This document shows, one piece after another, positions 23,770-31,245 of a stretch of 37,202 bases of DNA. The first letter of the stretch is position 1. Every line of letters starts with the position of its first letter. The stretch is from Neolewinella persica DSM 23188. Its GTDB lineage: Bacteria > Bacteroidota > Bacteroidia > Chitinophagales > Saprospiraceae. Below the pieces are notes generated by a model, which was given only the letters and a program-made list of their open reading frames with translations, ran no database searches and was not told the origin of the DNA. Both the position numbers and the translations under genes were made by a program. The stretch is taken from positions 1-37,202 of the forward strand of contig NZ_KB890455.1 in assembly GCF_000373105.1 (NCBI RefSeq). The letters run 5' to 3'.

Positions 23770-24009
23770 GTAAGCTAACCGTGATGTATTATTTTCAGGA
23801 TTGCTCTTTCAGCTTTCTTTACCTTAAAGCGTCTGTGCTTCGGGTTGGTATTTCGGTCCGTTTTCTTCCCGAAGGCCTGGTCGCTTATCCCCTTCGACAA
23901 AATCGCGGAATCTCCTTGTTTCGCGAAGTTGGGGAACGAAGTGACTGATAGTAATCCGAAGGGGAGTAAGTACATTAGCTCCCGCTACTTTCGTGCTAAA
24001 CCCTTAGTT

Positions 24010-25464
24010 ATGCTAACTTTTTTCCGCAAATGGCTGATCGCCTTTCTATCCTTTTTATGCTTAGGCCTTTCCGCTTGTTTTGCTCCCGACGCCGGTACTG
24101 CCGATGGGAAAACGCCAGAACCCGGTTCGGACCATCCTAATATCCTCGTCATCCTCGCGGACGATGCCGGTTGGGGTGATTTCGGCTTCATGGGCGCGGC
24201 GGACCTGGAGACGCCCAACCTGGACCAGCTCGCTGCCGGCGGCACGGTCTTCACCCAGGCATACGTCTCGGCCAGCGTTTGCAGTCCCAGTCGTGCGGGC
24301 TTGCTCACCGGGAGCTACCAGCAGCGTTTTGGGCACGAGTGTAACCTGGAGCCTGACCAGGCACTCGCTTTCGATTCCAGCCAGGTGAGTATTGCCGAGG
24401 CACTGAGGGCACAGGATTATCATACTGCCATCTTTGGCAAATGGCACCTGGGAGAAATGGCTCATCAGCATCCCCTGCGCAACGGCTTCGACCATTTTTA
24501 CGGCTTTCTGGCCGGCGGCCGCAGTTATTTCCCTTCTGAGAAACAAGACAGGGTAGGGGACCCTCACGCGCTGCTGGACGGTCATACGCCGCAAACTTTT
24601 TCCGGGTACCTGACGGACGAGCTGGGTAATCAGGCGGTGAAATATGTGCGGGCGCGGACGCAGGAGCAAAGTCCGTTTTTTGCTTACCTCGCCTTCAACG
24701 CTCCACATACACCCATGGAGGCTACCGAGAAGGACCTCGCACGATACCCGAACCACGACCGCCCCATATACGCGGCCATGGTCTACGCTATGGACCGGGC
24801 CATCGGCCAGGTGATCACTACTCTGAAGGAGACCGGTGCTTACGATAACACGCTGATCTTTTTCCTGAGCGATAACGGCGGAGCACACAATAACAACAGC
24901 TCCGTCGGACCGCTGAAGGGCTGGAAGGGTAACCAGTTCGAAGGAGGCATCCGGGTTCCCTTCCTCATCAGCTGGCCGGGACACGTCCCAGCCGGTGCCA
25001 AACATACCGGGATGATTTCTTCCCTCGATATATTCGCCACCGCTCTCGATGCTGCCGGCGGAGAACAAACGCCCAATTTGGACGGCGTAAGCCTTTTGCC
25101 TCTTCTGCGGGGAGCCGATCGGACAGTGGACGCCCACCAGACCCTCTTCTGGCGGAAAGACGAAATGGCCACCGTCCGCCACGGTACGCACAAGCTCATT
25201 CACCTGGATGATTTCGGGGAGGTAGTTTACGGCACCTCATCAGGAATGATGGAGGAGGACAGGGACCTGTTTGCGGCAGGGGACGGCCCACTGCACGATA
25301 GCTTGCAAAGGATGTTGCGGAACTGGGAAGCGGATTTGAAGGAGCCCATCTGGACGGAGGGAGAACGCTGGAATGAGGTGACACGGCACATATACGAACG
25401 CTTAATGACCAATGAACCCGTCCTGGCTAAGAATCCCGGACAGCTCAACAGGATTAAAGAGTGA
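24010..25464 (+). CDS. Sulfatase (formylglycine-dependent arylsulfatase family) lipoprotein
   Basis: A 484-residue sulfatase (PF00884). The N-terminus is a lipoprotein signal (cleavage before C23 in LGLSAC). Active-site parts are the metal-binding D51-D52 in ILADDAGWGDFG, the modification motif C91-S-P-S-R (C91 becomes formylglycine), KWHLGE near 145, and FFLSDNGGAHNN with the calcium ligands. It cleaves sulfate esters of sugars or aryl compounds in the periplasm or at the cell surface; the specificity is unknown. It needs a formylglycine-generating enzyme, which is not in the window. The frame is open from 23845, but ATG 24010 gives the proper signal. The sulfate released has no obvious link to the SorAB operon. 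Confidence 0.93.
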   Translation: MLTFFRKWLIAFLSFLCLGLSACFAPDAGTADGKTPEPGSDHPNILVILADDAGWGDFGFMGAADLETPNLDQLAAGGTVFTQAYVSASVCSPSRAGLLTGSYQQRFGHECNLEPDQALAFDSSQVSIAEALRAQDYHTAIFGKWHLGEMAHQHPLRNGFDHFYGFLAGGRSYFPSEKQDRVGDPHALLDGHTPQTFSGYLTDELGNQAVKYVRARTQEQSPFFAYLAFNAPHTPMEATEKDLARYPNHDRPIYAAMVYAMDRAIGQVITTLKETGAYDNTLIFFLSDNGGAHNNNSSVGPLKGWKGNQFEGGIRVPFLISWPGHVPAGAKHTGMISSLDIFATALDAAGGEQTPNLDGVSLLPLLRGADRTVDAHQTLFWRKDEMATVRHGTHKLIHLDDFGEVVYGTSSGMMEEDRDLFAAGDGPLHDSLQRMLRNWEADLKEPIWTEGERWNEVTRHIYERLMTNEPVLAKNPGQLNRIKE

Positions 25465-25610
25465 GTCGATGAAAACCTGTCCGTCTTTGAGGTAGCCATC
25501 AGCTACTTCCTTCATTGGGTTGAAAAAAGCCAGCGACAACTCTGCCAGCTTGAACCGTCGAGAAAATGAGGTAAACGGTAGATCGGCGGGCACACGCCCG
25601 CTGCCTGACC

Positions 25611-25618
25611 TATCTTTG
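25611..25618 (+). promoter_or_regulatory. Candidate -7 element immediately before the LytS gene
   Basis: TATCTTTG fits TAnnTTTG exactly and ends 7 bases before ATG 25626. Transcription would start at or near that ATG, giving a leaderless mRNA; the next ATG in frame is 25659. Confidence 0.4.
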
Positions 25619-25625
25619 ATCATTA

Positions 25626-26687
25626 ATGAGCAACTTCCTCACCCGGAATCGGAAATTGATGCTTCACTTTGCCTTCTGGCTCGTGTACGCTTCCTTTTTT
25701 TACTATATGATCGCCTTCGGGCGGCGAGAGCAGCCGGAATGGTCCCGCTTACTACCTGATTTTACCTTTCACATTTTCGGGCTGCTAAGTATCAGCTACC
25801 TCAACTATTTCGTCTTTCTACCCCGCTTTCTGAAGGACCAAAATCTGGGCCGCTACCTGCTGCGTTTTCTCCCGGTTTTCGGGCTGTTGAGCTACCTTTT
25901 TTTGAAGGGTAAGCAGGCCATTCTTTTGCCATTCGTAGGCACAGACTCCTGGCCTCATTCTCCACGTTTCGTGGTTAGCGTGATCATAACCGCGCTCTTT
26001 ATTGTCGTTTTTGTAGGACTGCTACGTTTTGTGGAAGATTACTTTCTGCACGAGGCGGAGCGCAAGGAATCGGAAAATCGCCAATTAACCTCCGAGCTGA
26101 GGTTTCTGCGGGCGCAAGTCAATCCACATTTCCTTTTCAATACCCTGAACAATCTCTATTACCTGGCAGTCAACCAATCGCCCCAGACACCGGAGGTCAT
26201 CGCCAAGCTCTCGGGCATGATGCGCTACATGTTGCACGACAGCAACCACCCCACGGTTTCGTTGAGCAAAGAGATTGCCTACATGGAGAACTACATTGAG
26301 TTGGAGAAGCTCCGGCTTAATGACGACGTGCCGATTGCTTTTGAAGTGACGGAGGGCGGGGCCGTAGGTACAGGGAGTGTTGAAGGGGCAAGGATTGTCC
26401 CCCTCATTCTCATCACCTTCCTCGAGAACGCCTTCAAACACGGCATCAGTAACGGTGGCGGAAGAAGTTGGATCACCATCTACCTGAACCTGGATGGCAA
26501 GCAACTCGATTTCAGGGTGCGCAACAGTAAAGCTGTGGAGGGAGAGAAAACAGTAACCGAAAAATCCGGTATCGGCCTGACTAATGTCCGTAGAAGACTC
26601 GAACTTAGTTATCCTAATACGCATGTGCTCAGTGTTAAAGACGATACGGAGGAATATGCGATTTACCTGCAAATAACCCTGCAATGA
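25626..26687 (+). CDS. LytS-type sensor histidine kinase
   Basis: A 353-residue membrane histidine kinase of the LytS/YehU class (His_kinase, PF06580). Four membrane helices lie in the first 135 residues (about 13-32, 45-65, 80-105, 115-135) with no large periplasmic sensor domain. A short coiled coil then leads to the phosphoacceptor H168 in RAQVNPHFLFNTLNNLYYL. The ATP-binding domain follows, with the N box FLENAFKHG and G-rich SGIGLTNVRRRLEL. The stop codon overlaps the start of the next gene by four bases, so the kinase and LytTR regulator form a pair. The signal is unknown. Start choice between 25626 and 25659 depends on the promoter discussed nearby. Confidence 0.92.
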   Translation: MSNFLTRNRKLMLHFAFWLVYASFFYYMIAFGRREQPEWSRLLPDFTFHIFGLLSISYLNYFVFLPRFLKDQNLGRYLLRFLPVFGLLSYLFLKGKQAILLPFVGTDSWPHSPRFVVSVIITALFIVVFVGLLRFVEDYFLHEAERKESENRQLTSELRFLRAQVNPHFLFNTLNNLYYLAVNQSPQTPEVIAKLSGMMRYMLHDSNHPTVSLSKEIAYMENYIELEKLRLNDDVPIAFEVTEGGAVGTGSVEGARIVPLILITFLENAFKHGISNGGGRSWITIYLNLDGKQLDFRVRNSKAVEGEKTVTEKSGIGLTNVRRRLELSYPNTHVLSVKDDTEEYAIYLQITLQ

Positions 26688-27421
26688 CCATCACCTGCCT
26701 CATCGTTGAAGACGAGCCCATGGCGCGTAAACTCCTGGAACAGTACGTTGCCAAGACCCCGAGTCTGGAACTGATGGCCGCGTTATCAAATCCACTTGAT
26801 GCCCTGGCCTTTCTGCAGGAAAACGAACCAGATTTGTTGTTTCTCGATGTCCAAATGCCGGAAATTACCGGTATCGGCCTGTTGAAGATCATGAAACGAA
26901 AACCGCTTGTCGTCCTCACAACGGCCTACTCGGAGTACGCCATCGAAGGCTACGAACTCGACGTAGCCGACTACCTGCTGAAGCCCATCACCTTCGAGCG
27001 GTTTTTGCAGTGCGTAGAGAAAATAACCGCACGAATCAACGGTGCCCCAAACCCTGCTTCTTCAACGCCTGGTGCACCGGCGGCCGCGCCCGAAAACAAT
27101 GAAGATTTCCTGTTCGTAAAAGATGGCACCAAAGCCGTACGCCTTCGTTTTTCCGATATCCAGTACATCGAAGGGATGAAGGACTACGTGCGTATCCATA
27201 CGCCGGACCGCAAGGTGACGACCCTGCAAAACCTCAAGCACCTCGTGGAGGTGCTACCGTCTAACGACTTTCTACGAGTCCACCACTCCTACATCGTCGG
27301 CGTCAACTGGATTGAGGAAGTGGAGCGTGACGACATACTGGTGGCGGGTACTAAGGTACCCGTGAGCGATACCTACCGGGCCGGAGTGCGCGCATTTGTA
27401 GTAGGTAAGGAGCTGAAGTGA
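26684..27421 (+). CDS. LytTR-type response regulator
   Basis: A 245-residue regulator. The receiver domain occupies residues 1-120, with the phosphorylation site D55 in LLFLDVQMPE and the acid pocket E9-D10-E11 (VEDEP). The DNA-binding LytTR domain is about 145-245 (FVKDGTKAVRLRFSDIQYIEGMKDYVRIHT, FLRVHHSYIVG). The linker between them, rich in Ala and Pro (PASSTPGAPAAAPE), contains a one-mismatch copy of the 18-nt repeat. It is translated from an ATG overlapping the kinase stop (ATGA). Targets are unknown. The nos cluster converges on it from the other side, 16 bp apart, without a shared promoter. Confidence 0.93.
   Translation: MTITCLIVEDEPMARKLLEQYVAKTPSLELMAALSNPLDALAFLQENEPDLLFLDVQMPEITGIGLLKIMKRKPLVVLTTAYSEYAIEGYELDVADYLLKPITFERFLQCVEKITARINGAPNPASSTPGAPAAAPENNEDFLFVKDGTKAVRLRFSDIQYIEGMKDYVRIHTPDRKVTTLQNLKHLVEVLPSNDFLRVHHSYIVGVNWIEEVERDDILVAGTKVPVSDTYRAGVRAFVVGKELK
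27073..27090 (+). repeat. Copy of dispersed 18-nt sequence in the response regulator linker
   Basis: TGCACCGGCGGCCGCGCC has one mismatch to the consensus and encodes A-P-A-A-A-P, as in the RHH partition gene and the cytochrome c gene. Confidence 0.7.
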
Positions 27422-27437
27422 GGTTGGTCTTTGCCGC

Positions 27438-28205
27438 CTACAGGTCTTTCCGCACAAACTTCCTGTAAGCCAGCGCAAATGGAAGAGATGCCCAGACCAG
27501 AAGCATGAAAATTGCTGCAATCGCCCCCTGCAAAGCGCCAAAAAAATTTTGGAATACCGCCCCGGAAAGCCCCAAAAGCGCGGAGGCTTCCGTTTTACTG
27601 ATGACAAAAATGCGCGCAATGTCAATTGGATTCAGAAACGTTAGGCCAAGTACGGGGCGCTCAATAGGATATTCCGCAAACTGGTACATGAAAAGCAGCA
27701 GTAAGCCGTCATATATGAAGGCAAAGAAGGACCAGACCAACAGGGCAAAACCCATGCCCCTGGCCTTGTCATTGACATGAACGCTGACCAGTAAGGCAAT
27801 GGCCGTGAACACGAAAATGAGCAAGCCTCCGGCAAGCAGTAAGGCAAGTCCCTCGACGGTAGGTGAAAAAACTAAAACCGGTACGCCGATGCTCAGCAAA
27901 AAGATCAGGGTAAAAACGGTGGACAATCCGGCAAAAACGCCAAGAAAAAGCGTCTTTCGCTTTATCGGCTGAGCGGCCAGCAGCAAGAGGAATTCCTGAG
28001 AATTATAGTAGTACATCCCCGCGAAAAGCAGGGTAATTAGCGGCTGAACGAAAAGAATGACTCGCAGCAAGCTAAGAATAGCTTTTTCCGACTGGTATTC
28101 GATCGCAAATATGCCCCAGCCAAAAGTGAGCATCAGGATTCCGTAGGCGATCACGGCCTTATTCTTCCAAAGGTCCTGAACGATGATTTTACTGATATTG
28201 AACAC
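27438..28205 (-). CDS. nosY: NosY-like ABC-2 permease
   Basis: A 255-residue integral membrane protein with about six helices and the ABC-2 permease pattern (FGWGIFAIEYQSEKAILSLLRVILFVQPLITLLFAGMYYYNSQEF). It overlaps the nosF gene by 17 bases at its start, so the ATPase and permease are coupled. In nitrous-oxide reduction clusters NosFY power the delivery of a sulfur species that NosD uses for building the CuZ centre of NosZ. The family is generic, so the assignment rests on its place at the end of the nosLDF run. Confidence 0.88.
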   Translation of the reverse strand: MFNISKIIVQDLWKNKAVIAYGILMLTFGWGIFAIEYQSEKAILSLLRVILFVQPLITLLFAGMYYYNSQEFLLLLAAQPIKRKTLFLGVFAGLSTVFTLIFLLSIGVPVLVFSPTVEGLALLLAGGLLIFVFTAIALLVSVHVNDKARGMGFALLVWSFFAFIYDGLLLLFMYQFAEYPIERPVLGLTFLNPIDIARIFVISKTEASALLGLSGAVFQNFFGALQGAIAAIFMLLVWASLPFALAYRKFVRKDL

Positions 28206-28920
28206 GGGCCTGGTTGCTTTTAATTAGTGATACGACCATTTTATTCAGCTTGGTCTCATTAGTACGTTCCCGCAGTTGCTCAAGGGATCCGGCAAAGTGA
28301 ACTTTTCCCTCCAGCAGATAGATCACGTGGTTACATATTTCCTCGAGGTCGTTCAGGATGTGCGAGGTGGTAATGATGAGCCGCTGCTCTTCCGAACTCT
28401 TCCTGATTTTTGCTTTGAGCGTTTCATTGGCCAGTGGGTCAAGCCCTGCCGTTGGTTCGTCCAGGATTAGTATCCGCGGGTTGAAGTAAAAGGCCAGCGC
28501 GGCACTCACCCGCTGCTGCATACCTCCGGAGAGTGCACCCAGTGCTTTATCGTTCATCTGGTCAATCTCCAGTGTTTCGTACAGCTCCGTATCGTATTTC
28601 GAAGCTGCTACATCCGGGCGAAGGCGACGCATAAGCCGAAAAAGCTGGTGGGTTTTCATTTGCGCGGGGAAACGGCTTATCTGTGGCATATAACCCAGTT
28701 CTCGCCGATAATCAGGCCCCTTGCTTACATCTGCACCATCTACTTCGACCCGTCCGCTGGTTGGAATTACCTGCCCTAAGATAATTTTACTCAGGGTTGT
28801 CTTTCCCGCACCGTTAGGGCCAATCAATGCAATACTTTGCCCGGCTTCGCAGCGCAAATTCAGGTCGGACAATACCTCCTGTTTACCATAACATTTGGAA
28901 AGTTGGAACGTCTCAATCAT
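28189..28920 (-). CDS. nosF: NosF-like ABC transporter ATP-binding protein
   Basis: A 243-residue ABC ATPase with complete motifs: Walker A GPNGAGKT at 34-41, Q-loop Q80, signature LSGGMQQ at 130-136, Walker B ILILDE at 150-155, and switch H187 in ITTSHIL. The open frame runs to 28995, but ATG 28920 is chosen: it overlaps the nosD stop (ATGATTGA) and gives the standard start MIETFQLSKCYGKQ. It energises the NosY permease for CuZ maturation of nitrous-oxide reductase. Context in the nos cluster decides the name. Confidence 0.9.
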   Translation of the reverse strand: MIETFQLSKCYGKQEVLSDLNLRCEAGQSIALIGPNGAGKTTLSKIILGQVIPTSGRVEVDGADVSKGPDYRRELGYMPQISRFPAQMKTHQLFRLMRRLRPDVAASKYDTELYETLEIDQMNDKALGALSGGMQQRVSAALAFYFNPRILILDEPTAGLDPLANETLKAKIRKSSEEQRLIITTSHILNDLEEICNHVIYLLEGKVHFAGSLEQLRERTNETKLNKMVVSLIKSNQARVQYQ

Positions 28921-30163
28921 AAGAATAGGGCCGGATACGCGGCATTGAGTCAGTGAGTTCAAGAGGGATAAGCTGGGGAAAGGTTTTTTCGCCAATTTCT
29001 AGAAGGTCAATGATGTTGCTGTGCAACAGCATGGTCGCGGCGGGAATTTCGTGGGTTATTTTGGCAAACAGATCGACGGGCCGGTAGGGGACATCTCCCA
29101 CGCCGTTGCGGTCCAGGTCGTACCCGAGGTAACCGCTCCAGTAGTTGGCCTTGAATTCGTTGTTGCTGTGCTTGGAATTCGTAACAACTTCGAAGGTGTT
29201 TGCCAGGAAATTATTAGCCGTAATCTGATTGTCTAGGCAGTTTCCTTTTATGTCAATTGCCGTCCCGTTGCGCGTAAATTGGTTCTCGCTCATCACCAGG
29301 CGGTTGGCACCTTCTGCCAGTATGCCGACGGTATTACGGATAAAATGGTTTTGCCGAATCTGTCCGTCGCTTATTTCTTTGAGCAGTAAGCCGTAGGACG
29401 CGCCGCCCCAATTGTGGAGAAAGTCATTAGCGGTCATTTCTATGTTGTGAGAGAACATTACGGCCACCCCCGCCGCATTGTCCCGGAAAATGTTCCGGAG
29501 GTAAGCGTCGCGGTTGGAAAACATAAAGTGCAGCCCATAGCGGAGGTTGCCGTAACTGTTGTTGCATTCAATGAGGCTATCGTCGACGAATTCGAAATAG
29601 ATCCCGTCACGGTGGCCCGTTAATACGTTGTTGTGAATATGTAATTTCTTGCTCTTCCAGGCGTGAATGGCGTTTCCTGCATTCACTTCCTCTGCGAATG
29701 AATTTTTGATGTAGTTGTTACCAACGTCGGTATTGCTCACTCTTTCCAGATAAATACCGAAATAACAGCCCTCGATCCGGTTGTCCTGAAGTTTGGCATA
29801 ATTGGCCCCACGAAGGCGAATAGCCGCACATTCATAGAGGAAACTTACACCTACGTTTTGTAGCAGAAAGCCGCTTATTTCGACACTGTCTGAGGTGATG
29901 AGGAAAATGTCCTCGGCTTCATTTTTCGCATCGATAACGGCCCCTGGCTCTGCGGTCAATTGCAGCGGTTTATCAATGAGTAGTTGTCGTTCGAAATAGT
30001 GACCGTTGTGGACCACTATGTGATCGTGAGGTGCAGCTGCAGCAATGGCTGCAGCGATCGTGAGGAAGTCCCCTCCCGGACCAACGTGCCATTTGGCAGA
30101 AAGCAGTTGGGTGGGCATCCCGCAGCTTAGGCCAAGGAGGATGAAAAGGAATAGGTTCTTCAT
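28913..30163 (-). CDS. nosD: NosD periplasmic copper-site maturation protein
   Basis: A 416-residue exported protein with a Sec signal (MKNLFLFILLGLSCG...) and a right-handed beta-helix made of CASH-type repeats (residues about 90-370, many Asn and Gly with turns such as LRGANYAKLQDNRIEG and IEMTANDFLHNWGG). NosD works with NosFY to insert sulfide in the CuZ centre of NosZ. ATG 30163 is chosen because it overlaps the nosL stop by four bases (ATGA); the frame extension to 30193 would add 10 residues lying inside nosL. The stop overlaps the nosF start by eight bases. Confidence 0.92.
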   Translation of the reverse strand: MKNLFLFILLGLSCGMPTQLLSAKWHVGPGGDFLTIAAAIAAAAPHDHIVVHNGHYFERQLLIDKPLQLTAEPGAVIDAKNEAEDIFLITSDSVEISGFLLQNVGVSFLYECAAIRLRGANYAKLQDNRIEGCYFGIYLERVSNTDVGNNYIKNSFAEEVNAGNAIHAWKSKKLHIHNNVLTGHRDGIYFEFVDDSLIECNNSYGNLRYGLHFMFSNRDAYLRNIFRDNAAGVAVMFSHNIEMTANDFLHNWGGASYGLLLKEISDGQIRQNHFIRNTVGILAEGANRLVMSENQFTRNGTAIDIKGNCLDNQITANNFLANTFEVVTNSKHSNNEFKANYWSGYLGYDLDRNGVGDVPYRPVDLFAKITHEIPAATMLLHSNIIDLLEIGEKTFPQLIPLELTDSMPRIRPYSYD

Positions 30164-30588
30164 TCGAACAGCCTTTGCGTTACGGCCGTCCAATCAAGGG
30201 AAACATCCTGGTAGGGTAGGGCACCGTACGGGGTGAACGCAACCAAATTGGCACCCATGGGGCTGCGGAAAGCATCGTCGATCACGAAAGAGAGGGAATC
30301 AACCGGCCACAAAGTGGCCGGTTGATCGTAAGGGACGGCATAGAGTTGTTGGAAATCAATGGCTTCTTTTGAGAGTTGATTAGCCATACATTCTGCGGCA
30401 TCGTATTTCATAACGCGCCCTTTCTTTGTAACCAACTCAGCACCAAAATTTACATCAACAATGGCCATTCTGCAAAAGGCGCACTGGTCTTTTCCGTAAA
30501 CAATGGGTTCTGGATGGGCGGGGCCGCAGGTGCAAAAAATGGTGGTTAAAAGCAGTAGCAATAATCCGTTGAAAATTTGATTTTTCAT
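30160..30588 (-). CDS. nosL: NosL copper chaperone lipoprotein
   Basis: A 142-residue lipoprotein; the signal ends at TTIFC-T-C with lipobox candidates C19 or C21. The NosL signature is the metal site C36-A-F-C39-R-M41 and the D-A-A-E-C-M block at about 63-68, with Met in SPMGANLVAF further on. It binds Cu(I) and delivers it to NosZ for the CuZ centre. Start and stop codons overlap neighbours by four bases at both ends (ATGA), which ties it in the operon. The coding sequence for the lipobox region is a one-mismatch copy of the 18-nt repeat (30517-30534). Confidence 0.93.
   Translation of the reverse strand: MKNQIFNGLLLLLLTTIFCTCGPAHPEPIVYGKDQCAFCRMAIVDVNFGAELVTKKGRVMKYDAAECMANQLSKEAIDFQQLYAVPYDQPATLWPVDSLSFVIDDAFRSPMGANLVAFTPYGALPYQDVSLDWTAVTQRLFE
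30517..30534 (-). repeat. Copy of dispersed 18-nt sequence in the nosL lipobox region
   Basis: GGCGGGGCCGCAGGTGCA has one mismatch and encodes C-T-C-G-P-A at the lipidation site, the same frame as in the TonB receptor. Confidence 0.65.
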
Positions 30589-31181
30589 GATTCTTTAGTT
30601 TTTCCCAACCAGCCGGCGACAAAGGATAAGGCCAGGGCGGTACCAATGAAAATTGTTCCCAGGCGAGGGTATGACTTTACGTAGAAATTAAGCAGGTCCT
30701 TCTCTCCGAAAAGTGGTGGCATATACACCATGTCCTCAATTTTGATGGGAGCCGTTGGGTCCAGGTTGTGTCCGTAATCGTATAACCAGAGGTAGAAGTC
30801 GTAGACACCAAGTAGGCAGAGGACGCCCATTATTATCCCCCAGGTCAGGTAAGCCCAGCGGCGGTTAATCAGGATACTGACCAGCCCCAGTCCGAACATT
30901 CCCCAAACAACAAGCGGGAAGTATTTGAGCTCAGGAATGGAGTCCGGTTCAATGTACTGCATCCCGATGTAGTGGTTCAGGATATTGATGTTTTTGATGA
31001 TGTCCCCACCTCCCTCATCTCCGGAGAATTGATTAATCCAGATATTCAAGCGCAAGCCGCCTGGAAACTGAGCCGCTTCCAAAGTTATTTGCCACAAAGG
31101 AAAAAGAAAGACCCCTGATAGTAAAAGCAAGCTAAGTCCCATGATCCAGCGGGATCGTGAGCTGTTGGTTAGCGATAGCAT
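30585..31181 (-). CDS. Membrane protein of the nos cluster (NosB position)
   Basis: A 198-residue membrane protein with about four helices (14-33, 87-104, 109-130, 172-192) and a periplasmic loop of about 55 residues (QFSGDEGGGDIIKNINILNHYIGMQYIEPDSIPELKYF). I do not recognise a named domain. It lies between nosZ and nosL, the position of nosB in clade II nitrous-oxide reductase clusters, where a membrane protein of unknown function is typical. Similarity to NosB cannot be tested here. The stop overlaps the nosL start by four bases. It could assist electron transfer or metal delivery to NosZ. Confidence 0.75.
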   Translation of the reverse strand: MLSLTNSSRSRWIMGLSLLLLSGVFLFPLWQITLEAAQFPGGLRLNIWINQFSGDEGGGDIIKNINILNHYIGMQYIEPDSIPELKYFPLVVWGMFGLGLVSILINRRWAYLTWGIIMGVLCLLGVYDFYLWLYDYGHNLDPTAPIKIEDMVYMPPLFGEKDLLNFYVKSYPRLGTIFIGTALALSFVAGWLGKTKES

Positions 31182-31245
31182 AGTTGAAAGTTTTCTCCCG
31201 CCTACCGGAGCAGGCGGGAGAAGTTAAAAATTGGAAGCAAGTTTA

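Noticed and set aside
23775..23975. Minus-strand frame of 66 codons before the sulfatase
   Set aside because: It overlaps the upstream region of the sulfatase, lacks a recognisable domain, and the composition does not favour it over chance.
24061..25203. 380-codon minus-strand frame inside the sulfatase gene
   Set aside because: It is antisense to clear sulfatase motifs and has no protein-family pattern; a shadow of GC-rich third positions.
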